Assembly: GCA_022560655.1 (NCBI GenBank)
Contig: JADFSS010000013.1
Location: forward strand, 1 to 40,199
Direction of reading: 5' to 3'
Length of the DNA: 40,199 nt
Source: Candidatus Neomarinimicrobiota bacterium
GTDB taxonomy: Bacteria; Fidelibacterota; Marinisomatia; SCGC-AAA003-L08; TS1B11
The notes below the pieces were generated by a model. It was not told the DNA's origin and did no database searches. It saw only the letters and a program-made list of their open reading frames with translations. Positions 7,611 through 15,310 of this stretch are shown in pieces; positions within the stretch are counted from its first letter, which is position 1; each line of letters opens with the position of its first letter. The position numbers and the translations under genes are program-made.

Positions 7611-8444
7611 TCAGAAAATCTCGCTGTAGACCACCTTCAGCTCCCGGCTGAAATACTGCACGCCCCCGCCCTTGTTAACCAGGATGTCGTTCAGGTCCAC
7701 CTCCATGTAGAAATTGCTGGCAAGGTGCCAGCGGATGCCGGCATTCAGGTAGCCCTTCCCCTTCCCTACGGTCAGCTCCTTCAGTTTATCCCTGGTAATC
7801 TTGGCTTCGTAACCGTTATCATCCAGGGCGGCGTTATATTCCAGGAAAACACCCAGACCTGGAGCGATATCCTTATCGAAGCCCACAAACAGATTGAGGC
7901 CGTTCTCGACGTCATCGCTCTCCCACACGTTCTTGCTCAGGCCCAGGTGGCTGCCGAAATTGCCGAAGATCTGCCAGTTCTTACTCACCACCAGGTATAG
8001 TCCAATGGCCTTCACATCGTACCGGGCCATGGCAATCTGTGGGTTCCCGTTGGCCGAATCGATCGTGGCCTCCCAGAATTCGCCCCGTCCCTGGCTGTCC
8101 AGCCCGATGGCGATGGCCGGCAGCGAGAAGCTCTCATCGATGACGCGGTATTTCAGCTGGGCCTCAGGCAGCGGTTGGAAGCTGATCGTATCGTCCCCAA
8201 TGAAGCGCTGCACGGAGTAGCTCAAACCCAGGGAGAAGCGGTCGGAGAACCCGACCCCCAGCCGGCCCAATACGCCCCCGTCGCGCTGCATCAGCAGTTC
8301 CACCTCGAACATGCCCCGCTGGGGCGTACCTGCCGTGGGCACCGTGACCAGATTGGCGGGCGGCAGGGGCACCTGCCCCCACAGAGAACCTGTCAGGCCC
8401 AATAGCCCGATGATCAGCGGGCGAGTAAGTCGTATCCCTGCCAT
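7611..8444 (-). CDS. Outer-membrane beta-barrel protein, YjbH-like
   Basis: This is a 277-residue protein with a signal peptide (1-23, GLLGLTGSLWGQ) and a mature part of alternating hydrophobic strands (MFEVELLMQRDGGVLGRLGV, LGLSYSVQRFIG, LGVFLEYNAAL), ending in an aromatic residue (VVYSEIF) as barrel proteins often do. The conserved-looking start PPANLVTVPTAGTPQRGMFEVEL resembles the YjbH/DUF-type lipoprotein-like barrels of exopolysaccharide clusters, but without a lipobox cysteine. It is probably an outer-membrane channel or barrel, and its substrate is unknown. It is the first gene of the minus-strand group with the RMD-like TPR protein. Confidence 0.6.
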   Translation of the reverse strand: MAGIRLTRPLIIGLLGLTGSLWGQVPLPPANLVTVPTAGTPQRGMFEVELLMQRDGGVLGRLGVGFSDRFSLGLSYSVQRFIGDDTISFQPLPEAQLKYRVIDESFSLPAIAIGLDSQGRGEFWEATIDSANGNPQIAMARYDVKAIGLYLVVSKNWQIFGNFGSHLGLSKNVWESDDVENGLNLFVGFDKDIAPGLGVFLEYNAALDDNGYEAKITRDKLKELTVGKGKGYLNAGIRWHLASNFYMEVDLNDILVNKGGGVQYFSRELKVVYSEIF

Positions 8445-8653
8445 CTCTTATACCTTAACCTTGCCAGGATAGCTCCTGAAATTTGAGTGGAACATCGAAC
8501 CATCATCGGGTCACACAGAATCTACGTGTCGCGGTCGCCGAAGTCCAGCGCAGCGTATTGATCGCGATGGGCGCCCTGTGGTCCCCCACGCCGTTCGATG
8601 CCTATGCCCTTCGGGTGGTGGTTCGAGCCGCTAACCGGTCTGCCCGGGGCCGT

Positions 8654-9442
8654 CTAACGGCCTGCGCTATCTGGGGGCGTTGCTTCTAGCAGCTGCTCAG
8701 GTTTTATGCCCAGGCCGTAGCCTGGAACCTGATGGGGGTCGGTCTTGATGCGGACGTGACTCACCACCTGGCCCTCCCTCCCCCGCTCGATGATTTCCTG
8801 CTCCCCGGTATCGCGGTGGAAGCGGTACATGAACTCCCGCACGCGCTTCATCTCAGCACCCTGAAACCAGGTCTCATTGGTCAGATAGCCCAGACTGTCG
8901 TAGTCCAGAAATACGGCCCCGATGAGCTCTCCTTGGGTGCTTACGATCCGGTAGGATGTGGTTCGCAGGGCCGAATCCACCCGCACCTCGGTGAACCGGT
9001 TGCGAAAGTCCGATACGAATGCTACGCCGAAGGCATACTCAATGAATTCCCGGGACTTGGCTTCATCGCCGAACATCACTTCGCGGATAATCAGGCTGTC
9101 GGCTGTGAGCTCCAACATACGCTTGATCGATCCGCTCGGGCCAGGATGTCCCGGAGGATCATCCCAATATTCGTACGAACGGGTCATCAGCAGCGAATCG
9201 GTGCGGGAATACCAACTCAGCAGCGTCACAAAGCCAAGCCCGTCAGAGACCACTTTCAGGTAGCCGTCCTCATGGATTTCAAAGGGGAACAGTTTGATGC
9301 CCGCTCGAAAACCGGCCTCGTCGCGGTAGTATTCCGTGCGCGACGGTGTTTGCTGCGCCGCCAGCAGCCCCAGCAACAACCCCACGGTGATCCAGAGCAC
9401 CAACGGCCTGCCGATATGAATCTGTGTCTTGCTAGCCTTCAT
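8654..9442 (-). CDS. Hypothetical anchored or secreted protein
   Basis: The ATG at 9442 (262 residues) is preferred to the in-frame TTG at 9493, because residues 1-32 then form a compact signal or anchor (basic MKASKTQIHIGR, then PLVLWITVGLLLGLLA). The remainder has no recognised domain. It is rich in Tyr, Asp and Arg with many short strands of the form 'TRSYEYWDD', 'TTSYRIVSTQGELIG' and 'GYLTNETWFQG'. That repeated style is like MORN or RHS-type beta-hairpins reporting on a text-like layout, but no period is clear. It is transcribed alone and the neighbours give no clue. Function unknown. Confidence 0.6.
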   Translation of the reverse strand: MKASKTQIHIGRPLVLWITVGLLLGLLAAQQTPSRTEYYRDEAGFRAGIKLFPFEIHEDGYLKVVSDGLGFVTLLSWYSRTDSLLMTRSYEYWDDPPGHPGPSGSIKRMLELTADSLIIREVMFGDEAKSREFIEYAFGVAFVSDFRNRFTEVRVDSALRTTSYRIVSTQGELIGAVFLDYDSLGYLTNETWFQGAEMKRVREFMYRFHRDTGEQEIIERGREGQVVSHVRIKTDPHQVPGYGLGIKPEQLLEATPPDSAGR

Positions 9443-9870
9443 CCAGAGTCTGGTGCGCAAACGCAAAATAGATGCAGACGGAAATCTAACCAATACCGCA
9501 GGTCAAAAGTATCTCTCGTGGAAAACCTTTCCAGCCCGGATCAGGATCCGCCCGCAGCCTTCACCGCGCGACAGGTGGCGTCGGCATGGGGGAGCGCTCG
9601 TCGGCTGCCGCTGTGAATAGATGGGCTGGGTGATCCGGGGTCAACCGCGTAAAGCCGCGACTCCCCATCCTTGAATAGGCCTGAATTACCTGCAAAATCA
9701 CTCAACATAACGATTGCCTTCAGGCGGGAGAGGCTTTATCTTATTCGTTGCACTGAAATTGGAGCCAGTTCCGAGCATGCCGTGGGACGCTCGAGATAAG
9801 TAACTGGTACCCGATATAGCAGAACAGGTAACCAACTCAAGTATCGGTTTAATCATGAGGGGGCTTAGGG
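9443..9870. other. Intergenic region between divergent genes
   Basis: About 430 bp lie between the unknown minus-strand gene and the two-TM protein. I see no gene or RNA here. The only signals are a candidate plus-strand sigma70-type promoter at 9714-9742 and, just before ATG 9871, a GGGGG-rich ribosome binding site. Confidence 0.5.
9714..9742 (+). promoter_or_regulatory. Candidate sigma70 promoter for the two-TM protein
   Basis: TTGCCT (-35) and TATCTT (-10) are separated by 17 bases, each matching four of six consensus positions. It lies about 130 bp upstream of ATG 9871 in otherwise gene-free DNA. Confidence 0.4.
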
Positions 9871-10497
9871 ATGAGTGCCGATTCGATGAAAAGTAATGGC
9901 CCAGGGCCGGGGTTCGATACAGGAACAGCGCTAAAATTACTGGATCCCCGGGGAACTGGCATTGCCCTGGTACCCCTGGCGGATGTTGAGCAACACCAAT
10001 CCACCTTTTTCTGGGCAGCGGTCTTCTTCGGACTTTTCGCTGCCGTCATGGGGTCGCTCGTATCACTGCTGACAACGACCTATGAAAACAGCCCGGTGAT
10101 CTTCCTGCTGGGCATGTTTCTGGCGTCTTACTTCGTTTTCTTCATTGTCTTCTCGACGCGTGGCATGCTGCGCTGGAAGGCCCTCAAGCGGCAGTCCATG
10201 GGGCCGGGTGCCATCAGCAAGGAATCGCTGGCGGAACGAGTGGGAGCGTTGGAGCGCAGGATACAGCTGTTCAAGATTCACCGGGATTTGGGCATGTTTG
10301 TCTTCAACGGCGTTTATACGCTTTCCATGGAGGAGTTCGACCAGAGAGTGGACTCCCTGCTGCCCTTTGAAAAAGATGATCCTCGTAGAAAGAAGTTCAA
10401 TCAGAAGCTCATGTCCGAGGGGCTCGTGTCTGTGGATAAATCTGACCCTGATAACTGGACCATCAGTTTCGAAGCGGAATACGACGTCACTGAGTAG
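9871..10497 (+). CDS. Two-TM membrane protein of unknown function
   Basis: There are 208 residues. A soluble N-terminus of about 45 residues precedes two hydrophobic helices (about 48-70 FFWAAVFFGLFAAVMGSLVS and 77-97 VIFLLGMFLASYFVFFIVF). A cytoplasmic-looking C-terminal domain follows, containing a likely short coiled coil (ESLAERVGALERRIQLFKIH) and a helical segment ending in acidic residues (EFDQRVDSLLPFEKDDPRRKK). No catalytic motif is visible. It stands alone, with a candidate promoter before it and a strong terminator after it. That indicates a monocistronic gene. Confidence 0.75.
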   Translation: MSADSMKSNGPGPGFDTGTALKLLDPRGTGIALVPLADVEQHQSTFFWAAVFFGLFAAVMGSLVSLLTTTYENSPVIFLLGMFLASYFVFFIVFSTRGMLRWKALKRQSMGPGAISKESLAERVGALERRIQLFKIHRDLGMFVFNGVYTLSMEEFDQRVDSLLPFEKDDPRRKKFNQKLMSEGLVSVDKSDPDNWTISFEAEYDVTE

Positions 10498-10581
10498 CTG
10501 AGTAGCCACTGATTGCCCTGGCTCACGGGGTTCACGAGCTGATTATCGTTGGCCGGGCCATTAGCTTGGCAGTGTAATCTC

Positions 10582-10621
10582 AATCGCCTCTGTCCGCGCA
10601 CTGCGGGTGAAGGCGATTTTT
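10582..10621 (+). terminator. Rho-independent terminator
   Basis: The perfect 8-bp stem aatcgcct / aggcgatt (10582-10589 with 10611-10618) encloses a smaller ccgc/gcgg hairpin and is followed by TTT. It ends the transcript of the two-TM gene. It lies directly at the 3' end of the minus-strand DUF4097 relic and may work in both directions (the opposite strand carries A/T-rich flanks only on one side). Confidence 0.7.
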
Positions 10622-10622
10622 G

Positions 10623-10955
10623 CTACAGGCTCAAAATACGGATGGAGCCACCGGAGCTACGGACGTAAAGCTCTGGACCGCCGCCATTTCCTGCCATTTT
10701 TGAATTCACCCCAGACGAATACGTCGTCTCCCGACTGCTTATATCTGATCCCAAAGTCAGCCCCAAAATTCTTGTCGCCGCCCAACGTACCCTCCGGGAA
10801 ACCATAACGGTTACTTCCTCGATTGCAGCGGTCTGAACCTCAACCGAGCCACGGTTAGACCTAAGCGTGAGCGTGCCCCCCTTTGCCGCCCTAAAACTGC
10901 GGCTGATCTCGTCGCCTTCACGGGCACCTGCTGCCCCGAGCGGTAGGGACAGCAT
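10623..10955 (-). pseudogene. Frameshifted and truncated DUF4097-type gene
   Basis: From ATG 10955 the frame starts with a short signal-like stretch (MLSLPLGAAGA), then FRAAKGGTLTLRSNRGSVEV, which is the typical DUF4097 N-terminal motif. After ATRILG the homology moves to the +1 frame: ADFGIRYKQSGDDVFVWGEF and KNGRKW. It then returns to the first frame for LYVRSSGGSIRI before a stop beside the terminator. The first switch lies at the homopolymer pair TTTTGGGG near 10760. A normal protein of this family would continue for 100 or more residues with solenoid rungs. I infer a decayed gene with at least two indels and a lost 3' part. Sequencing error could explain one shift but not the missing end. 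Confidence 0.6.
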
Positions 10956-11794
10956 GCCCAGCAGCGCCTGTGGTGGAGCTGTCAAGTTTATGATGCGTCT
11001 CAAAATGGCCCTTTGCGGACCCCTTGGTGACCTCATTGAATCCCACGACCCTACCCCATGACTCAAAACTCGGCTGCGGTCGACAAGTCAGACGGGAACG
11101 GCGCCCAATTTGTTGCATCGACAGTCACGCAACTTGGTCGCAGTGCCAAACTTAGAAGTCAATCTGGAGGTAAAACTTGCCGGATAGGGGTCGGGAGGCA
11201 GCCGAACTAGGCCAGTCGCAGCTGAGGTGTTGCGGTCGACCGCCCCCCGGTCATCAACGATCATCTGTACATGTGTAACCGTGCGATAATGTACAGTACT
11301 ATCTACCTTGTGGTGCCCGTCAATTTACATTCGCAATGCACTCCGCGCAAGACCGTATTCAGTAGCGGCAAATAACTTGACGTGGCTGGACCCCACCCGA
11401 GCACCTGCCTAGCGCCACTGGATGCTGCGACATCAAGTGGAGCCACAGGCGGCGACGGGTGTTAAGTTTAGGCTTCGTGGTGAACCAAATGGGGAGTTTA
11501 CACCTACGAAGTGCGCCTTCATGCTCGAGTAAGGTTTTGACCAGTGGCGGGGGCGTGATCGTGCGCGTCTCTGCAGACCCCGCGGCTGCCGCGTGACAGA
11601 CTTTTGCCCAGCTGCCGGCCTGCAACGGGTCGTGGGAAGGGTGGGTTCACTGGGTCGCGCCAGTGAGTCCCGCGCCCCTTCCCCGGATCTTCCGCCAGGC
11701 CTGCGCCTCCACCGATGGCGGTCCACCGCACCCTTTCCGCGCGCTCCCCGGCCGATTCAAGGCGCCCTGGCTGCCTGACTTCAGCGCTGGCACG
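10956..11794. other. Gene-free region upstream of the OPT transporter
   Basis: About 840 bp hold no convincing gene on either strand; open frames here are short and of odd composition. An inverted repeat TGTACAT/ATGTACA lies at 11266-11295. The frame of the OPT gene is open back to GTG 11663, but the added 44 residues are Pro/Arg-rich and look non-coding. This may be decayed DNA belonging with the DUF4097 relic. Confidence 0.5.
11266..11295. repeat. Inverted repeat TGTACAT-N16-ATGTACA
   Basis: Two perfect 7-bp arms, each containing the palindrome TGTACA, are separated by 16 bp; GTACAGTAC follows directly. The spacing of about two helix turns is compatible with a dimeric regulator binding site, but no regulator gene is nearby. 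Confidence 0.4.
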
Positions 11795-13507
11795 ATGCTA
11801 TCCGCTTCTACGCTGAAAATCCTGTTCGTCACGCTGCTCGTCACTCTATTCCTGTTTTTCACGAGCGCCTTTATCTCGCTGAAACTGGGCGCCATGCCGT
11901 GGCCCATTGTATTTTCCATTGTGGTTTCGGCGGGCTTGCTGCGCCTTATTTCACGCCAGCCCAACATGCACGACGTGAACATGGCTCAGGCTGGGGGCAC
12001 CATGGGCGGACTCGTAGCTGCGGCGGTGGTGTTTGTCCTGCCGGGGATGTATCTGCAACCGCTTGCAGACATCCCATCCGTGGGCCTGCTCAGTCTGCTG
12101 GCCGGGACGGCCGGCCTGCTGGGGGTCATGCTTTCGGACCGCGTGCGGCACCGCTATGTGGAGCAGCTGGGACTGCCCTACCCTGCGGGGCAGGCGGGTG
12201 GCGAACTCATCCGCGAGGGATTCGACCGCGGTGCCCTGTTCAGACTGGTGCTGCTGGCGGGTCTGCTTACCGGCGCCTTGACCCTTTTTCGCGATCACCT
12301 GGACCTCTATGTTGTGCCCGTTGCACTGGGTGGCGGCCTGGTGCTCACATTCCTCATCGCACCCATGGGCGTGGGGGCGGGCTATATCCTGGGTCCCAAA
12401 ACCGGACTTAATTGGCTGGCCGGCGCCGTCCTGGGCATCGCTGTGTTGATGCCTTTGGGCGCGATTGTGACCGAGCAGCTGATCGACATTTCCAAGTTCA
12501 CCCCCCAGCTCTGGAGCCAAAACGTGGGTATGGGCCTGGTGCTGGGGTCTGGGCTGGCGCAGCTGATCTTCCACGGCCGGTTGGCAGGGCTTACCGACCT
12601 GTTTCGTCGGAACCGCTTTCAATGGCCCGTGCTGGCTCTTTCGGTTGCCGGGCTGGGCCTGCTGATGGCTGCCGGCATCAGCTGGTGGGGCGCGCTTCTG
12701 ACCATTGCTTTGGCCTGGCTGCTGGTCCCTGTGGCCGCCCAGCTGACGGGTGCCACTAATCTCGATCCGCTGGAACAGTTCGGCATTCTGGCCGCCTTTC
12801 TCATCGCGGCTGTTTACGGTATCTTCAGCCTGCCATTGCCCGGTTCGGCCCGCTACGTCATCGCCTTTTTTGTCGCCGTAACCACCGCAGTGGCCGGCGA
12901 CATTGGACACGATTTCAAGTCCGCGCAGGTGGTCGGCACTCCCAGCCGCTACATTGTTCGCGGCGATCTCTTTGCCGTGCTTGCCATTGTTCCCGCTATG
13001 CCCATTCTATTGGCGATGATCCGGGATACTTTCCTGCCGCAGCTGTTTACCCCCGCCTTGCCTGCGCCACAGGCCAAAATGGTCTACAACGCATTCGCTG
13101 GCCTCATCCACCTGCCTACATTTTTCGGTAGCTTGGGGCTGGCGCTGCTGGCGGACGGCTTGCGCTGGTGGAGCCGGGGTGTCGCCGCCAAATCCGGCGA
13201 GCCGCGGGTGCAGTTGATACCCCTGGGCATCGGAATATTCCTCGGTTGGCCCTTGAGCTTTGTCATTGCACTGGGCGGCGTCATGCGCGCATGGATTAAC
13301 CGTCGTCGCCCCGCTTGGGTGCGGGCGGGTGTGGTTCTGGCAGCGGGGATCATGGGGGGCGAGGGCCTGGCCGGGTTTGTCACCGCAGCGCTTGACGCCG
13401 CCACCTCTCTTGATGTTACCCTATTCAGGCTCGTGGGTGCGGGCGTGCTGGCGGTCATTGCCGCAACCCTGGTGGTCAGACAGAGCTGGTCGCCCAAGAG
13501 CTCCTGA
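11795..13507 (+). CDS. OPT-family oligopeptide/metal-chelate transporter
   Basis: The ATG at 11795 gives 570 residues. This start is preferred over the upstream GTG 11663 because the protein then begins just before the first membrane helix (MLSASTLKILFVTLLVTLFL). The protein is almost entirely hydrophobic, with some 14-16 predicted helices. It carries OPT-type features: an early KLGAMPWPIVFSIV segment, the glycine-rich helix NMAQAGGTMGGLVAAA, and a later DIGHDFKSAQVVG motif, which is characteristic of this family. OPT proteins import oligopeptides or metal chelates with protons across the inner membrane. The substrate cannot be read from the sequence. It is convergent with the TPR gene, with only 57 bp between their ends. 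Confidence 0.85.
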   Translation: MLSASTLKILFVTLLVTLFLFFTSAFISLKLGAMPWPIVFSIVVSAGLLRLISRQPNMHDVNMAQAGGTMGGLVAAAVVFVLPGMYLQPLADIPSVGLLSLLAGTAGLLGVMLSDRVRHRYVEQLGLPYPAGQAGGELIREGFDRGALFRLVLLAGLLTGALTLFRDHLDLYVVPVALGGGLVLTFLIAPMGVGAGYILGPKTGLNWLAGAVLGIAVLMPLGAIVTEQLIDISKFTPQLWSQNVGMGLVLGSGLAQLIFHGRLAGLTDLFRRNRFQWPVLALSVAGLGLLMAAGISWWGALLTIALAWLLVPVAAQLTGATNLDPLEQFGILAAFLIAAVYGIFSLPLPGSARYVIAFFVAVTTAVAGDIGHDFKSAQVVGTPSRYIVRGDLFAVLAIVPAMPILLAMIRDTFLPQLFTPALPAPQAKMVYNAFAGLIHLPTFFGSLGLALLADGLRWWSRGVAAKSGEPRVQLIPLGIGIFLGWPLSFVIALGGVMRAWINRRRPAWVRAGVVLAAGIMGGEGLAGFVTAALDAATSLDVTLFRLVGAGVLAVIAATLVVRQSWSPKSS

Positions 13508-13564
13508 GAGGTAATCCGGCCACCACCCTCCGGCACTCCAGGCCGATCCGACCCCTAGCCGCGG

Positions 13565-15310
13565 CTACGGCCGGTCCCCTTCGTCAAGGTAGAGGCTGGC
13601 CGACAGGGTCGTGTCCCCCAACGCGACGGCTCTGCGGAAATTGGCCCGGGCCCGGCTGAGGTTCTCCTGCCGGAGATAGTGCCAGCCCAGATCACGGTAG
13701 TGCCTGGGGTTGCGGCGGTCGAGTCTGATGCGCAATTCCAGACGCTCAAGCTCCCTGCGCTGGCTGTGCAACTGCCAGAACTGGTCCCGATACCTGTTGG
13801 CGGCGGCGCTGTCACCCGCAGCCCGCGCTGCCCGGCCGAGCCGATAGAGCGCCTCCTCATTGCGGGGTTCGCGCTCCAGAGTCCTGAGCAGTTCAGCCCT
13901 GGCTGGTGCCCACTGGCGGGCTCGGATCAGCGCGGCAACACGCTTGCCTCTCGCCGTCCTATTTTCCGGCGACAGACGCAGCACCATGTGATAGTAGTAG
14001 CTGGAAAAATCGTCCTCGCCCACAGCGGCGGCAATGTCTCCCAGTAAATGATAGATGGCCACCGAGCTATCTTCGCGCATTAGGGCGAAGAAGAGCTGCG
14101 CCTCCGCCTGGCCATAGTCCTCCTGGAGGTAGAGCGCCAGCGCCCGGCGCTGATAAGCCTCCCAGCGTTCCGGGTCGAGATTCTGAGCACGCGTGTACTC
14201 GGCAATGGCCAGTCTGAAGCGGTTGGCCTTCAGGTCCAGGTTGCCCCGCTCAATCCACCCATCATAAAAGGTTGAGTCCCTTTCCAGCAGCGTATCCAAA
14301 ACCGCACTGGCCAGGGAATCCATGTCCAGGGCGCTGAGCGACCGGCCGAGGTACAGCTGGCCTTTGAGCAGGTCCGGCAAGCCCTGCGAAATCACCGTGA
14401 GGTGAGCCACGGCCTCTTCGTACGCACCTGTTTCGAATAAAGCCAGTCCATAGTTGTACCTGGCCGCCAGATTGTCCTCCCGCTGGCTCACATATCCGCG
14501 CAGCAAATCTTCCGCACGTGCATAGTTCCCCACTTCGACGTGTGCAACGCCCAGCCAGAAGCGGGTTACCTCCGTCTCCGAGGCCGAAGCCAGCCCCCGT
14601 TCCAATACCGTCACTACTTCGGGCCAGCGGTCCTGTTGTAGGAGAATGTTGGCGGCGAACTCGTAGGCCAGTGAATACTTGGGGTACCGTTCATAGGCTG
14701 ATCGAAACCGCGTGAGGGCCGAATCGAGGGAATCGGATTTGAAAAAGACCATGCCCAGTTGAAAATGGAATTTCGCTGCGGTGCTATCAAGGGCCAGTGC
14801 GGAATGGTAATGTGCCTTGGCCTGTGCCAGGGCCTCCAGGTCATACCAGACATTGCCCAAGGCAAAGTAGGTCTCGCCGCTGGTGGGGTTCAGCTGCAAG
14901 CTATACTCCAGATCGTCTATCGCCTGCAGCAAGTCGCCGGCGCGATGCTCGGCGAACCCCAGCTTCTGGTAAAGGGTGGGATTATCAGGCTCACTGACCA
15001 GCGCCTGGCGGTACCACACCGCAGCCAGACTGTCATTACCCCGCGAGGTTGCTACCCTGGCCAGGAGGTCATAGCATTCACCGCACTCGGGCTCCCGCTC
15101 AAGGATGTCCTGAAGTATGTTCGTAGCCCGGTCATACCTACCCAGCTCGAACGATCTGAGCGCATCCGCGTAGGGGTCCCTGATCTGACCAGGCAGCAGC
15201 TGCGGCAGCCAGCTCAGGATCCCAGCCAGCGCCCAAATGAGCGTTCGCCCGGGGCCTGTCGCTGCTGGCGTGGCCCGCCGCTCTACAGCTTTGGCTGTAT
15301 CCGGATTCAC
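13565..15310 (-). CDS. Large TPR-repeat protein paired with UnbV
   Basis: The start is taken as GTG 15310, which overlaps the TGA of the upstream UnbV gene (GTGA), giving 581 residues. A signal or anchor helix lies near residues 22-42 (LIWALAGILSWLPQLLPG). The rest is a superhelix of roughly a dozen or more TPR units, recognisable from recurrent patterns such as LYQKLGFAEHRAGDLLQAID, TYFALGNVWYDLEALAQAK and EALYRLGRAARAAGDSAAA. TPRs bind proteins. UnbV/FG-GAP and TPR proteins are often adjacent in environmental bacteria and are thought to work together outside the cytoplasm, but their biochemical role is unknown. The extension to 15391 is Pro/Arg-rich and is rejected. Confidence 0.85.
   Translation of the reverse strand: MNPDTAKAVERRATPAATGPGRTLIWALAGILSWLPQLLPGQIRDPYADALRSFELGRYDRATNILQDILEREPECGECYDLLARVATSRGNDSLAAVWYRQALVSEPDNPTLYQKLGFAEHRAGDLLQAIDDLEYSLQLNPTSGETYFALGNVWYDLEALAQAKAHYHSALALDSTAAKFHFQLGMVFFKSDSLDSALTRFRSAYERYPKYSLAYEFAANILLQQDRWPEVVTVLERGLASASETEVTRFWLGVAHVEVGNYARAEDLLRGYVSQREDNLAARYNYGLALFETGAYEEAVAHLTVISQGLPDLLKGQLYLGRSLSALDMDSLASAVLDTLLERDSTFYDGWIERGNLDLKANRFRLAIAEYTRAQNLDPERWEAYQRRALALYLQEDYGQAEAQLFFALMREDSSVAIYHLLGDIAAAVGEDDFSSYYYHMVLRLSPENRTARGKRVAALIRARQWAPARAELLRTLEREPRNEEALYRLGRAARAAGDSAAANRYRDQFWQLHSQRRELERLELRIRLDRRNPRHYRDLGWHYLRQENLSRARANFRRAVALGDTTLSASLYLDEGDRP

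Noticed and set aside
11951-12910. 319-codon minus-strand frame opposite the OPT transporter
   Set aside because: Its product is full of Gln, His and Gly with no domain, as expected from the antisense of a hydrophobic membrane-protein gene.
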